Under the pieces are notes generated by a model. It was not told where the DNA came from and ran no database searches. It saw only the letters and a program-made list of their open reading frames with translations. The translations under genes and the position numbers were made by a program. From Ipomoea triloba (Eukaryota; Streptophyta; Magnoliopsida; Solanales; Convolvulaceae), in the NCBI RefSeq assembly GCF_003576645.1, contig NC_044925.1, positions 22,136,299 to 22,200,298 of the forward strand: a stretch of 64,000 nt of DNA, in the 5' to 3' direction. Below are positions 37,886 to 50,600 of the stretch, in pieces. The stretch's first letter is position 1. Every line of letters begins with the position of its first letter.

Positions 37886-39685
37886 GGGCGTGTTTCATTT
37901 AAACATGAGAATCAGAATCAACATGGTAATAATTAAATACTTAGCAATTGAAATATTGAGTTTTGGTGAAACTATATTTTGCATGTTTGGTAGTAGACTG
38001 GAATTAGAATGGTTACCAATATTATTGTTTTATATATAACAGTATAATTGGAATAAAGTTTTACAAAAAAAACAAAACAAAACAAAATAAAAACAAAACA
38101 AAAAAACAAAACAAAACAAAAACAAAAAATCAAGGCAATTGGTCCTAATATGATAACATCCAAATGAACAAAAAATTAAAACAAAAATCTAAAAGTACTA
38201 ACCTTATGTAGTGAGGGTGTTACGAAATGCGAATACGATGAAATGGACAGGATAAGACTGAATTAATGGAATGATATCGGGTTTAAGTTAGATAATGATC
38301 GAATTTTATAATTATAAGCATAATTAAATCCTATACATGTATTTCCGAAAGTTGTCAACCAAACAATGTTGATACACTCTCATTTGTACCTATTTTACTT
38401 GTGTTTTTACTTAGGTTTTATAGTTAATTGTGTGTTAAAATGTTGTCTCCAATGCTTTTTCCTTGTTATTTTATTTAAAGTGGTATAATGCTTGGTTTGA
38501 GTGTCTTTGATGTGTTTAGTGCTGCATTATAACCATTTGGGAGCAAAAAGGCAATGCAAAGGAATCAAAAGTGTTCAGAAGTCAAAATGGGACCGAAGTG
38601 CACTGTTCACCGCAGATTCTCGACGCGTCGAGACCTTCCAGTGTGCAATTGATTTTTCGCCATTTCATTCTCGACGCGTCGAGAATCCAGCCCAGGACAC
38701 TGTTCATCCCCGAACAAAATTCCATATTTGTCCCTGTTTTGGATCCCACTATTTAAGGCTTCATTTCTCCCCAAACCCTACCTGTTGGCTGCTGGTTCTT
38801 GTCAGAAAAAGACGGAAAAAGAACAAAGAATAGAAGCTTCATCATCTCCAAAAGCCAAAGAAGAAATCATCACAACTTTTGGAAAGGAGATCAAAGAAAA
38901 GAGCTTGGAGGCATCATTTGGGAGAATATCTTCCTTTCTCTTTTCTATTTTGAACTTTATTGAATATTTGTTGGATCTATTTTAGCCATGTTAGGCTAAA
39001 CTTTCTTTTGGGATTTTTGGGTATAAAAGTGTTTATGATGTTTATGAACCTATGTGCCTAGTTCTTAATTTGTTTTAATGAAATATCTATTTGGGTTTAT
39101 TGCTTGTGTTGCAATTGTGATTTATGTTGTTGATACTTGTAGTTAGATGCATATGATTACTTGTATCCTTGCTAGATTTGTCTATGAATCAAAGAGCACC
39201 CGCAATTGCACTTGACTATTGTACCTCGAGAGAGGACAATTTGGTTAAGGGATATATTGTGAATAGCTCACGAGAGTGAGTATTCCAATTACCGTATTTT
39301 GGGTTTGAGTTACGAGAGTAACCTTTCCCTTTTAGATGGCAATTCTTCACACTTGTTTAACTCAAATAATTATTTCACTTTAGATTGGCACTAGGTGATT
39401 AAACACTTTAACTCCCAAAAATCCCGCTTTTACCTCTTTGAATACAAAAACCCGTTTGCCTTGTTTTATTTAGCTTGTTTGCATATTCATAGATAATCAT
39501 CCATTGTTAACGTAGGAATAGCTTCTTGCGAATATAATTAGTAACTAGTGCTTGATACCCCACTTCCCTGTGGTTCGATAACCTCGAAATACTCCAGGTA
39601 TTTGTATGTGGATTTATGCTACGACCAAATGTGTATGATTTTCACTCACATTCCTTGTATCTAATTCCATGAACCAAACACAACC
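37886..39685. mobile_element. PIF/Harbinger-like MITE, family C, split by a nested solo LTR
   Basis: The left end GGGCGTGTTTCATTT and right end GAACCAAACACAACC match family C. TTA duplications lie at 37883-37885 and 39686-39688. It contains an (AAAAC)n expansion at 38068-38126 and, between 38385 and 39648, a foreign LTR. Removing the LTR restores the family C alignment. Confidence 0.75.
38385..39648 (+). mobile_element. Gypsy-like solo LTR with palindromic promoter repeats
   Basis: Starts TGTACC and ends CACTCA, flanked by CATT on both sides (38381-38384 and 39649-39652), 1264 bp. Two strong palindromes lie at 38618-38633 and 38667-38686 sharing TCTCGACGCGTCGAGA, 60-130 bp upstream of a TATA-like CTATTTAAGG (about 38749). 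The 3' part ('ccacttccctgtggttcga', 'ctacgacca') resembles the end of large plant Ty3/gypsy LTRs. Frames inside it (for example 38501-38833) are not genes. Confidence 0.75.
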
Positions 39686-39688
39686 TTA

Positions 39689-40391
39689 AATAATTAAACA
39701 TTGCACCACCGCAAATCCACAATGTATTCCTAATGTAAAAGAAGTTTTGAAGTTTAGTAAAATCTTTACTTTCCGTACTCTTTGTCTCACATGGAAGAAA
39801 TAAAAAGGTTTTCTATTAATTGAAAATTATTGAAATCAATAATAAAGATAAAGAAAACTCTGGAAATGAAGAAAAGTTGTACCAACTCTTCCTAAAGAGA
39901 TAGGAAATCAAAGAGGAGCCTCAACACTCCTCTTTATTTTACTTCTCATTCAATATTGTCCCACATCATATGGGATGTAAATGTAAGAATGTGTTAGAAT
40001 AATTTTCTGGTTTTCTTTATTAAAGTATTTTTTATTTCATTTTCTAAACTAGTCTAGATTAGTTCATATTCTTTAGTGATCCTATTTTCTAACAGATTTA
40101 CAGGTTTCTGACTTTGTTTCTGTTATTGTGTTCTAGCTTATTTAAAGGTTTTTTTTTAGAAAGCAATTTAAAGGCTTTGATTAGGGAATAATACATTCAT
40201 ATTATCTTTCTCAATTACTAATATTGTTACATGGGAAAATACCTGAAAGACTTTCTTGTTCTTCTTCTTTCTTGTTGAATCCTTTTGCAATAGTATTGGT
40301 ATTTTGCAGAAAATTCAAAACTACAAACTTGAAACTCTAATTAGAGCACCGTTTAGGCTAATTTTTAGCGTTTTGCTAATGAGATCAAAAA

Positions 40392-40436
<45 letters not shown>

Positions 40437-40537
40437 TTGTCAAAACGGTGTTAACCAAAAAAGACCTTTGTATATGAAATCTTACTTTTGCTTTCCTATA
40501 ATGGAAAATGGGAGAGAAAAGAACAAAGTTTTTTGCT
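39689..40537. other. Intergenic DNA with (ATT)n microsatellite
   Basis: A perfect (ATT)n run of about 17 units lies at 40387-40437. Nothing else recognised. The ORF through it is an artefact of the repeat. Confidence 0.45.
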
Positions 40538-40831
40538 TAAGGGAAATCACAATTTTCATCCCTCAATTGTTTTTCAATTATCTATGTAATCTTTAGTTTT
40601 TAATTTCAACTAATTTGATTGTCGAATTGTTTAAAATTTAATCAATTAAACTATTCGATGATCAAATTAATGAAATTGTAAAAATGGAAAAATTACCGTT
40701 TTGATCCCTTCGGAAGAGTTTAATTTACAAAATTTTAAACAATTCGATGATCAAATTAGTTGAAATTGAAACTAGAAACTGCATTAACAATTGGGAAACA
40801 ATTGACTGATCAAAATTGTGATTTTCCCTTA
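40538..40831. mobile_element. Foldback MITE of about 294 bp
   Basis: Ends TAAGGGAAATCACAATTTT and AAAATTGTGATTTTCCCTTA are inverted repeats, and the two halves keep matching inwards ('gtttaaaatt', 'gatgatcaaatta'). No clear target duplication. No ORF. Confidence 0.65.
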
Positions 40832-42576
40832 TTGTTAGGTGTTGTTATTATTATTACTATGAGGCAAAAACTGGTGTGAGACACTGAGACGAGTCGAATC
40901 TTTAATTAATGAGGTTAAAGTTCTGACTCATTAATCAAATATTTGATCCATTACGACCGGTGAGACGGGTCGAATCTACCCATTAATCAACGTCTCGATC
41001 CGTCTCACAAATTGAGACCCCTGAAACTGTCTCACACAAGTATTACCCTTTACATTAATATGTGAGATAGATATTGTAGTCATTCAAAAGACTACATTTT
41101 CAAAAGTCTTTTCGGAATAATAGTGTAATTTCAATTCAAAGTCCATTAGCAAAAGGACTTTGAACAACGATATAATTACAAAGCATCAAATTAAAGGTTG
41201 AACCATTTTTTTAAAGGAATATTTTTTTTGACTACTATTGAGTTATAATGCAGTATCTGTTCAAAACTAGTTTTTCAACCTACTAAAGCATAAAGAGTCA
41301 ATATCGCCTCTTTTTTTTTTTTTTTAAGGAACATTTGATGTTGTCAAAAGTTCAAAAATATTAGTCACAATTTGGATATTACAAATAGAAGCTCGTTGTT
41401 TGGCAAATAGCTAAATTCCAAAATAGATAAATGTTAAGTGAAAAATTTATCAAAAGTTTGAGCATTTTGAGTTTTTCATCACTAATGGCATCTTATAAAT
41501 CTGCAAAAGTTTCATTACTAAAGTAAACTTTTAAATCTATAAAAAAAATTTGAGGAATGATTTGAAGTTAAATCCTCATTAAAGATCAGTTTTCTTTTGA
41601 GCCTTTTGGCAAAAGGGATTGACTTTTCTTCTTGTAAAAATATAATTGAATACTTTTAATTGAAGCATATTTTGATGGGCTCCAAGCAACACGTGGACGT
41701 TTTTTTTTTGGGTGACGCGGAGATAGTTCCCCTAAAGTTTTGTTTTTGACATAAGAGTTTTCTACTTTGAAAATTTTCTTACTCAACTTCTCTTTAATGT
41801 TTTCTAAATCATTACACACCAGACCAATCTTGATGAAAGTAACAGCCTCCTTCAGACCCTGACGTGAACCGACACTTTCCCATTATCTTATTTGAGCTCA
41901 AGTCATATTAGAACAAAGTCTCAAATCAAAACCTACTCATTCTACAAGAAAAAGAACACATAATATTCAAATATAAATATAGTCAATTTATCAATTTATC
42001 AACACATCAACTATCATTATTATGATCAAATCAATAACTTCCTTGTCCATGTCTACCAATTAATTTGGTGGTTGAGAGTGAAATAACTCCTTTATTGCGA
42101 TGCTCCCAAAGAATGCATACTAAAGTGATTCATGCCTTTGGTTAGTTCAATGTTCATCAAGCATTATATATAGGGTGGATTTAAATGAGAACAATCTATT
42201 CCTGCAAAAAGTGAGAATTGATCTCAGTTGTTCATTATAGTTCATCAACAATTGACGGGATTTAGTAAAAAAAAAAAAAAAACACTTAGTTAATTTTATA
42301 ATTATTGTAGACTTTATGTGGTGAATGTATATGACATTTAATTTTTGTATATACATAGTAAATAATCCATCCATGTTCGTGGGCAAATAAAACCAAGCAG
42401 TGTATCATGAAATTTGCAGCAATCATTTCACACAACATCATTTTTCAAAGGATTATCATAAAGTAAATTGATCAACAATAAATAATACTCATAAATTAAT
42501 TTCCTTTCTAACCATACAGTAAATTGTTCTTCCCTTTTAAAGATTCACCACTTAGTAATGTATAGAAGAGTACATT
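40832..42576. other. Intergenic DNA with a SINE tail
   Basis: Between 40860 and 41040 there is an inverted pair around 'gagacgagtcgaatc' / 'gacgggtcgaatct'. Minus-oriented SINE text lies at 41228-41312. No gene: the minus frame at 41586-41819 has no recognisable domain. Confidence 0.4.
41228..41312 (-). mobile_element. SINE 3' half
   Basis: Reads 'ttgactactattgagttata' to 'ctaaagcataaagagtcaat', the inverted 3' part of the local SINE family. The tRNA-like head is replaced by a T-run. Confidence 0.6.
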
Positions 42577-42759
42577 AAGGCCGGTGATTCATCTGCGGAT
42601 GAACTTGCAACTGCAACCCAAGTCCAGGGTCCATACTTGCCAATTACCAGGGAGAAGCCATCCGTTGAACTTGTGAAGATCTCCGACGAGATGAAATCAT
42701 TCAAGGCCTATGATAAACTGCCCATTGAGCGCACAAACAAGCGTTACCTTGGTGCAAGG
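42577..42759 (+). pseudogene. RPL13: Ribosomal protein eL13 (RPL13) gene fragment
   Basis: Sixty-one codons in one open frame read [20 protein letters not shown] and continue [20 protein letters not shown] then [12 protein letters not shown]. This matches the C-terminal region of cytosolic large-subunit protein eL13, from which I recall [20 protein letters not shown] and [11 protein letters not shown]. The usual final ~15 residues (Lys/Glu-rich) and the whole N-terminal two thirds are missing, and flanking DNA is AT-rich. I see no splice site that would make it an exon of a nearby gene. It is best read as a truncated pseudogene or captured fragment. The changed residues ([11 protein letters not shown] for the usual LRIERMNARHV) suggest relaxed constraint. 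Confidence 0.8.
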
Positions 42760-42929
42760 CAGAATTTAATACAAGATATTTAATCATTCGAAGTATTAGA
42801 ATTTAATTTGTACGAAGAATGGTGTGTATTGTGTAGAACTTGTATTCTGCTTAGGATAAACCCATCACATTTTATAATAATATTAGGACTCTTGAATATC
42901 TAATCATTTGTTGCAGGAAGACTCCTTAA

Positions 42930-43488
42930 TGGCCTGTTTGGTTGGATGTAGTTTGGGGGGAATTACAATTCAGTGAATTCCCAAACTATAGTGTTTAGTT
43001 AGAGGGAATTTGCGATTCCTTCCAAATGATGAATTGCAATTCATGGGGTACCCCCCATGAATTGCAATTCGGTGGAGATGAGGGGCAATTTGTTGGTGTA
43101 AAGACAATTTTGCCCCTCCTCTCATACCCTTTGTCCTTTTTTTTTTTTTTTAATTTGAAATAATAATAATAATAATAATTATTATTATTATTATTATTTT
43201 GAAATTATTATTATTATTATTATTATTTGAATGAATTATTATTATTATACTTATTATTATTATTATTATTTTAAAGAATTATTATTACTACTACTATTAC
43301 TACAACATCTACCACAACATAAGGGCATTTTAGTCATTTTGTCACTTCTTACCTTTCAATTCCCTGTATTCCTATTTTTGCATACCAAACACTGTAATTT
43401 CAATTCCTACTTTATTCATTGAATTATTAATTCCACCGAATTACAATTCTTTTCCACCCTAATTCCCTCCTCCCAACCAAACGCCCTG
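42930..43488. mobile_element. PIF/Harbinger-like MITE with internal palindrome and (ATT)n
   Basis: Ends TGGCCTGTTTGGTTGG and CCAACCAAACGCCCTG, flanked by TAA (42927-42929 and 43489-43491). Contains an 18-bp-arm palindrome at 43031-43070 (GAATTGCAATTCATGGGG and its inverse, 4-bp spacer) and long (ATT)n tracts at 43160-43290. The similar-looking text at 43680-43857 is a further one-ended relative. Confidence 0.7.
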
Positions 43489-43857
43489 TAAAATAAGGAA
43501 AGACACTTCTGAATATTATTAAATGCTCTTTAAATTTGTTTGTTATTTATATGAATATTTTTTTTCTCATTTTTTAATATTGTAATTGCTATAGAATAAT
43601 ATTATATAAAAATATTATATAGTAGTAGTAGTAATAATAATAATAATAATAATATATTTTGTATAAGGGTGTTTATGTCTTTTAAACATATATTCCATTT
43701 CTATTCCTTTAACCAACCAAACGTTGGAATACAATTCCTAAAGCCTATTCCTCCAGCAACCAAATAATAGAATACAATTCATGTTCTATTCCTTACCTAT
43801 TTCGTTCCCTATGAAATATAATTCATATTCTTTCTAAATTCATTCCGTGGACCAAAC

Positions 43858-44145
43858 GTGATATTAGTGAGCCAGGTTATAAGAGTTGGGATTATGGGAG
43901 AGAATGACAATTATCTGGGTCTACCTATGCTGGTGGAAAGAAATAGAAACCAAATTTTAGAGTTTATCAAGAGTATGATTATGAACCGTATCCAAAGCTG
44001 GAACCACAAATTCCTTTCGTATGAGATTCTTTTGAAAAGTATTCTTCAAGTTTTCCCTTATGGGAGTTTTCCTCCTTCCAAAGGACTTCATGAGAGAGAT
44101 TGAAACCATTTGAATGCATTATATTCTGGTGGAGGGGAGGGGAGG
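43858..44145 (+). mobile_element. LINE (L1-type) reverse-transcriptase fragment
   Basis: The frame encodes NYLGLPMLVERNRNQILEF, then IMNRIQSWNHKFLS and ILLKSILQVFP, then PPSKGLHERD. This is the familiar plant non-LTR retrotransposon segment YLGLP..vGRnk...f..ik..v..ri..Wn.kfLs...Gke.liKsvlqaiP......f.lPk. After a stop and frame change, FWWRGGEG follows at about 44120. Only this ~90-residue piece survives, with a frameshift and deletions. Confidence 0.85.
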
Positions 44146-44934
44146 GGGCAGAGAGAATAGAGACATCCTTTAGAAATTCTAGAAGAATTTATTCCAAAGC
44201 AGTGGGGCTGAGAGAACAGAGATACCCTTCTTCCATTTTACCTCTTGATCCTCCAAATCCCATATATTATTGTGTGGATCATGATTTATGCAGCTATGTA
44301 GATTATACTATCAAATAATATACATTTATTACACAAATAATGTACTTTTAATATATTAAAAATGTGCATTGTATTAAGAAAAATATATTATTTGAATACT
44401 GAAAGTACATTATTTTGTATAATGTATATTTAGTACACGAATAATGTGCTTTTAGTATATAAAAAATGTACTTTTTGTTATGGTTCACACAATAATTTGC
44501 CCAAACTCCTTCTCTTTGCAATTTGACCCCCAAGTTTTCAATTACCCAACTCCAAATTAGCAACCCAAGCTCAACACTCATGTTCCCCCAAATCCCTTCT
44601 CCATGCATGTATTTGATCCCCAAGCCTTCAATTACACAGCTCCAAGTTAACAACCCAAGCCCAAGCCCAAGCCCAATATGCCCATGACCTTAGGCCCATC
44701 AATTATCATGGCTATGATATATATTTACTACGTATTTCTCAATTATTATTAAAGTGATAGATTCAATACTTGAGAACCACATCTACTATTTCATTAAGTG
44801 GTGACTTTAATTACTAAGAGACCAAATTTGAAGGATTAAATCTACATCATCAATTAATTTAAAAAGTAAGTCTATGACATGATCAATATCGAGCAGTCGA
44901 TATACGGTGGATCATAGTCACAAAACAACGTCGT
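44146..44934. other. Intergenic DNA with repeated AATAATGTACTTTT units
   Basis: Between 44270 and 44490 'aataatgtacttttaatata' recurs in both orientations, bordered by 'gtggatcatgattt' and 'ttatggttcacac'. It is probably another GTGGACC-ended minisatellite element. At 44510-44690 the phrase 'ccccaagttttcaattac' is repeated. No gene. Confidence 0.45.
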
Positions 44935-45630
44935 TTCAGTAAGTGGGAGAAACGGCAGCCGTTAGTCATAACAGAGCTTCGTAACTGATACTACAGAACA
45001 GAGCTTCGTAACTGATACTACAGACCTACTGTTCATCTCAAAAGATATTGTCTCACATTTGTTTTTCTATTATCGAATGAAATTACCGTTGTGTTGAAAG
45101 GAAACTACAATTGTGTTGAACTGATATTGAATAACAGTTTCACATTTTTGGGTACTGCAGTTATATCGAAAAGGAACTGCAGTTGTGTTGAAAGGGAAAT
45201 GCAGTTGTGTTGAGTTGATACTGAATAACAGTTTCACATTTTTTGGTACTGCAGTTATATCAAAATGGAACTGCAGTTGTTTTGAAAGGAAACTGCAGTT
45301 GTGTTGAACTGATATTGAATAATAGTTTCACATTTTTTGGTGTATATGGAATTGTAGTTATATCGAAATGACATTGTAGTTGTGTTGAAAGGAAACTGTA
45401 GTGTCTTATAAAAAAAATTGTAGTTTTGTTAAAAGGAAACTGAATAACAATTTCACGTATTTGAGTGTATAATGTTGAATGAAAATGCATTATATCGAAA
45501 ATGAATCGCAGTTGTGTTGAAAGGGAACTGCAGTTGTCTTGAATGGAAACTGTAGTTACGTGGAACGGAGGCCGTTTAAACCCGTTTGTTTTCATTAATC
45601 AAAACGACGTCATTTTGATGGGCGTTCCAC
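44935..45630. repeat. Large imperfect minisatellite, CTGCAGTTGTGTTGAA unit
   Basis: Around twenty degenerate copies of 'gaactgcagttgtgttgaa' are interspersed with a longer unit ending 'aataacagtttcacattttt'. It resembles an expanded version of the interior of 6170-6394, and both end with 'ttttcattaatcaaaacga' and 'ttttgatg'. It finishes about 280 bp before the start codon of the HPGT1-like gene. Confidence 0.7.
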
Positions 45631-45912
45631 ACCAAAATTTGCCTCGAGGGACTAAAAATGTTATTTTGTCTTAAAAAAAATTATTCAAATTCAAATACTC
45701 TGTAATTATAAAAACCGCAAGCTGCAGAAAGGTACATCAGTGTTTACTGTACAGTTTACACTACTCGCTTGTTGCTGTTGGTCCAACTTCTCAATCTCAT
45801 TGTTCCTTCTCCGCACGTCTCCCACCTAAAAGCTGATTCCGAATCGGAAAATATCGAATTCTGGTGCCGTTAAGTAAGATTGAAGGCTAAAACGACGTCG
45901 CCGGGGATTGCA

Positions 45913-47582
45913 ATGGCCGGCCGGGGATCCACTAATCGGGTCTATTCCGGCCCCAGTTTCGGATCTCGAGTTTCATTTCTCATGCTCTCAATGTTTGCCG
46001 CTATGGCTTCTCTTTATGTCGCCGGCCGGTCAGCTCCCTCTCCCTCTCCCTCTCTCTGTTCTATACACACATAGGCATTGTACTCACATGTATGGACACT
46101 ATGATTTTGTTTACTTCTAAGTTCTAAGGCGATTGATTTGTGGAAATGTGGTGTGGATAGATTGTGGCAGGACGCGGAGAGTAGGGTTTATCTTATTACG
46201 GAGCTAGACAGGAGAACGGGTCAGGTATCACTTTTACTGATTATTATTTTTTTGGTGAAGATATTTTGTGTTCTATGATGATAATCCGTTGTTGTCACTT
46301 ATTAATACTAGTGTTTTACATTTATTTGCGTAGATAAAGCTACTTTGTTGACCATGTTTACTTCTCTGCATCCAATCAGATATTCAGATTAGTATATTTC
46401 CAATAAGGCAATATTTCTGTGGGGATTGACTGTATAAATTTGATAATTTGTTTTGGCAATTCAAACAATGCGGCTGTCATTCTTTTTCAGGGCCATTCAT
46501 CGATTTCTGTAGATGATACTTTGAAACTCATTGCTTGCAGGTAAAATTTTTAGTAAATTGCTGTTTTAAATTGTTGGGGATTCTTTGGGACTCATACTAT
46601 AGAGCATTATAGTTGGGGAAATAATATTTTTTTGTGCCAGGGAACAACAGAAGAGGCTAGGTGCACTTCATATGGAGCTTGAAAAAGCTAAGCAAGAAGG
46701 TTTTGTGTCAAATCGTGTCCCAGATAATAGTGGGAATCATTCAAAGAAAAAACTTCTGGCGGTTTTAGGGATCATTACAAAGTTTGACCGCAGGAAAAAC
46801 AGAGAAGCAATTCGTAGAGCTTGGATGCCAACTGGTACAGCACTTATACCTTGTGCCTTTTATTTCTTTGATAATCCTTTAGCAGATAAAAGTCCAGCCA
46901 CTGCATTTGATGCATAAAGCATATTTGTTCTCTAATTGGTGTGTAATCTTAAGTGGTAAAGTTGTCTATCTCTGCAACATGTGGTTAAGGAATAAGGTTG
47001 AGGCATTTATCTCATTGATAGAATGATAGTTGCAGTCTTGACATTTATCGAAGCAAACATTTGAAAAGATCCAGTTTTATTGGCTAAGTTCATCAATTGT
47101 GTATCCCCCTCATTATATGCTATTTTATGCAGGCAGTGCTCTAAAAAAACTGGAGGAGGAAAATGGTATAGTTGTACGATTCGTCATAGGAAGAAGGTAT
47201 CTATTATGAAATGATCTAAACAGACAGAATTAAGAATACTGTATCTTTAAGATGGAAATTGATGTTTCCTTGAAGTATCGTATTTAATTTATTTTGTTCT
47301 TCATACAGTGAAAATCGTGGAGACCATTCAGATAGGGACATTGAGGATGAAAATAGGCACACCAATGACTTCATTATTCTTGTATGTGCAATTTCGACCT
47401 GCTATGTTTTGTGGCTTAGTGTTCTTAGACCATGGCATTCTTGTATGGCAAAGCCAGGCAAGATTTTTAAAAAAATAATAAAATAAAATAAAATAATACA
47501 ACAACACCTGACGTTTGCAATCCAAAATTGAAAATGTTAGCCCTTTTGGCCTCACCTTGCCAAATGCTGCTCTATTATTTAT

Positions 47583-47637
<55 letters not shown>

Positions 47638-50600
47638 TTTGAGTCAACAGTTGACTCCACTGAGGCTCGAACCCACTCCCATCATTAATGTGGGAGTGTT
47701 AACCGGGACACCGGATGCCACTAGACCACAAGGTCTTTAGCTATTTATTATATTTAAATATGTTATTATTTTATTGTTATTGTATTATGTAAATTAAAAA
47801 TAAATTATTATTTAATTACAAAAAAATATTTGTTTACTTTAAATTTTTTACTATTGCATTTTTGTTTACATTTACTTTACATAAATATTTGTATATATAT
47901 TTTTATTTTTGATATAGTTGAAATTGTTTCAAAATAATTTTAAATAATGTATTAATAAATAATTGCAATTTTTTTTCATTGATTCATAAATTCAATGCAT
48001 ACAAATTAATTTCATCATACAATTAATCACTTAATAATTTCTTCATTTGCTTCTTGTACAATTTTGTTGGGTTCCATTCATGGTTGATGTATCTAGTTGA
48101 ATCAACTTGATAATTAACCCTTTTTTTTTTGCTGAATATGTTTTTTAAAAAAGTTTTTTGTTTCTACTTCATGACATCTACATTTTCCATCTCTATGTAA
48201 ATTGCCTTTCAATTTGTTCTTCCAAATTTTTAGATGTTGGTAATTGTTTCCTTTTACCATTACAAGCATCCCTTTCCATGAGATGAGGGATAGATACTCC
48301 CACATTTAGGGTCTTCACTGGCTTGCGAATATATGTTCGATGATAATGATGTATATTTACCTGACACAGTCTTTTTAGTTTGATTTGGACCCTTATCTTT
48401 GACTAGGCCATCATCGATGATCTTGCCTTCTTGGTTACATCATTTCTTTTTATTCATTAGCGCTTCCTAAAAAGCATGCAAAAGTATGAAATTTTCTTTC
48501 ACAATCATATGATAAAGTTTTATGGCTCTGTTTTTTTATCAACTTCATTTAAACTGCTCACGTAGATGTAAAATTTGTTCAAAACACCCTGTGAACATTA
48601 AACTGCATGATATAATTTGCCCAACGATTTGCACTGCATGTTTATTTTGTTTTGCTTGCTCACTCAAGTCACGGAAATTGTTATAAAATTCCTCAATGCT
48701 TCACTAGAGTATTATCTGTTTGATCTTTTCTAATTATAGCATTTTTATTAATATTGAGTCATGCAATACATAGCAACATATCATCCTTGGTTATCCATTG
48801 AGTTTTCAGGATGCTTGTAATGGTTTTTGCTGGTTGACATTTCTTGAGTGGAATATTCAGGAATTTCAGGCACGGGTACATTACTTACAGGAGTAGGGGG
48901 AGTACTCCAATATTGGTTCAATTATTGTTGAACAACAATAGTAGAAATTGAATATGATAGATGATAGGTTGGGGACAAATAGTGGTACATACTAGATAAA
49001 TATGGATAATTGACATTGCTTATTCCAAAAAGAAATGATAGTTGGTCTAATGATAAGAAACTATCATTATCATCAAATTTACTGTGTTAAGATAGTACAA
49101 GTTATAGTTGATCTAAGTTACTGGAGAGAGGTCTTATTTATACTAAAGACTACTGCTAGTGCCATGATGACAGGACCTTGTCTACAGTTTTCCCGACCAC
49201 CTCTAGTCACTATTCTTGGCCTACAACCCTATCAAGTACTATCCCTTGTCACTATTCTCTATTAATATTTGCATGCTCTATTGACTTCATCATGATCATT
49301 AGATAAAGGTTATGAATATTGGCAGGGAATATTAGTGGAGAATAATACTGTAGAGAATACCAAGCATGTAAATTTTGGCAGAGATAGTTGATAGTTCTAT
49401 ACTTCTATAGGGAATAACTTTGCATATGAATATAGTCTATAAATATTGGTAAGTAAATGCAAATTTTGGCAACTAAGAACATTCAATCCATTAACATTTC
49501 TAACTTTCCTAACTTAAAAATGGATCTTTCATTCTCAAAAAAAAAATGGATCTTTCATGTCCCACTGTTCTATCTATTCTTCGATTTCTTAAAACTTTCA
49601 TCTAATGATTATGATGAAGTCAATAAAAATCCATGACCCCCAATCAATTTTTTCTAGAATGAGCCGTGCCAATTATTCATATTTACCTAATATGTACCAT
49701 TGTTTTTCCAAATCTATAATCCATCATGTCCAATTTCTACTACTGTTGGTCAACAATCATCAAACTAATATGGGAGTGTTATCCCTACTTCGATAAGTAA
49801 TATACTCATCATAGAATTTTCTAAATATTGCACTCAAGAAATGCCAACACATAAGCAAACACTAATTACAAGCATCCTAAAAACTCGACAGATAGTCAAA
49901 GATGATATGTTGCTACGTAAACTCAACATTAGTAAAGATGTTGTAGTTGGAAATGATCAAATCGTCAACAATTTCTAAAGATGCCTTGAAGAATTTTATT
50001 ACAATTTCCGTGATTCGAGTGAACAAACAAAATTAAATAAACAAGTAGTGCAAGACCATTGGGGCAAATTATCTCATGTAGTTTTGAAGTTCCTAGGGTA
50101 TTATGAACAAATTTTACATGGGAGGGAAAGTGATTTAAATGAAACTGATAAGAAAAATAGTCATGGAACTATATCATGTGATTGAGTAAGAAAAATTCAT
50201 ATTTTTGCATGCTTGGGAAGCACTAAAGAAGGAAGAGAAATGTTGTAAACAAGAAGGGAGGGTCATCGATGTTGATTTAGCAGGATAAGGATTCAAAGTG
50301 AATTAAGAATACTAGGTAAATACATATCATCATCATCAAATACATGTTCGTAATTTAGTGAAGACCGAAGTGTGGGAGTGTCACTCAAGGGAAAAAGGAA
50401 ACAATTACCAACATCTTGAAAAAGGTAGATGTAATGAAGTATAAATAAAAGTGTAGTCAACTAAAAAAAAAGATCAGAAAATAAGTTAATAATCAAAATG
50501 ATACAATGAATGAAATCCCAAAGAATTGTACAAGAAGAAAATGAAGAAATTATTAAGTGATTAATTGTACGATGAACTTAATTTGTTTGCATTGAATTTA

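Noticed and set aside
38501..38985. 110- and 85-codon frames
   Set aside because: They lie inside the solo LTR at 38385-39648 across its promoter region and lack any retroviral or cellular domain.
40256..40477. Frame with a polytyrosine run
   Set aside because: The tyrosines are the translation of an (ATT)n microsatellite.
43680..43857. A second complete MITE after 42930-43488
   Set aside because: Harbinger-like text is present ('aaccaaccaaacgttgg', 'ggaccaaacgtgatatta') but I could not match two ends or a target duplication.
47328..47740. Frames with IYIYIY and poly-Phe/Lys runs
   Set aside because: They translate the (TA)n and T-run next to a SINE within an intron.
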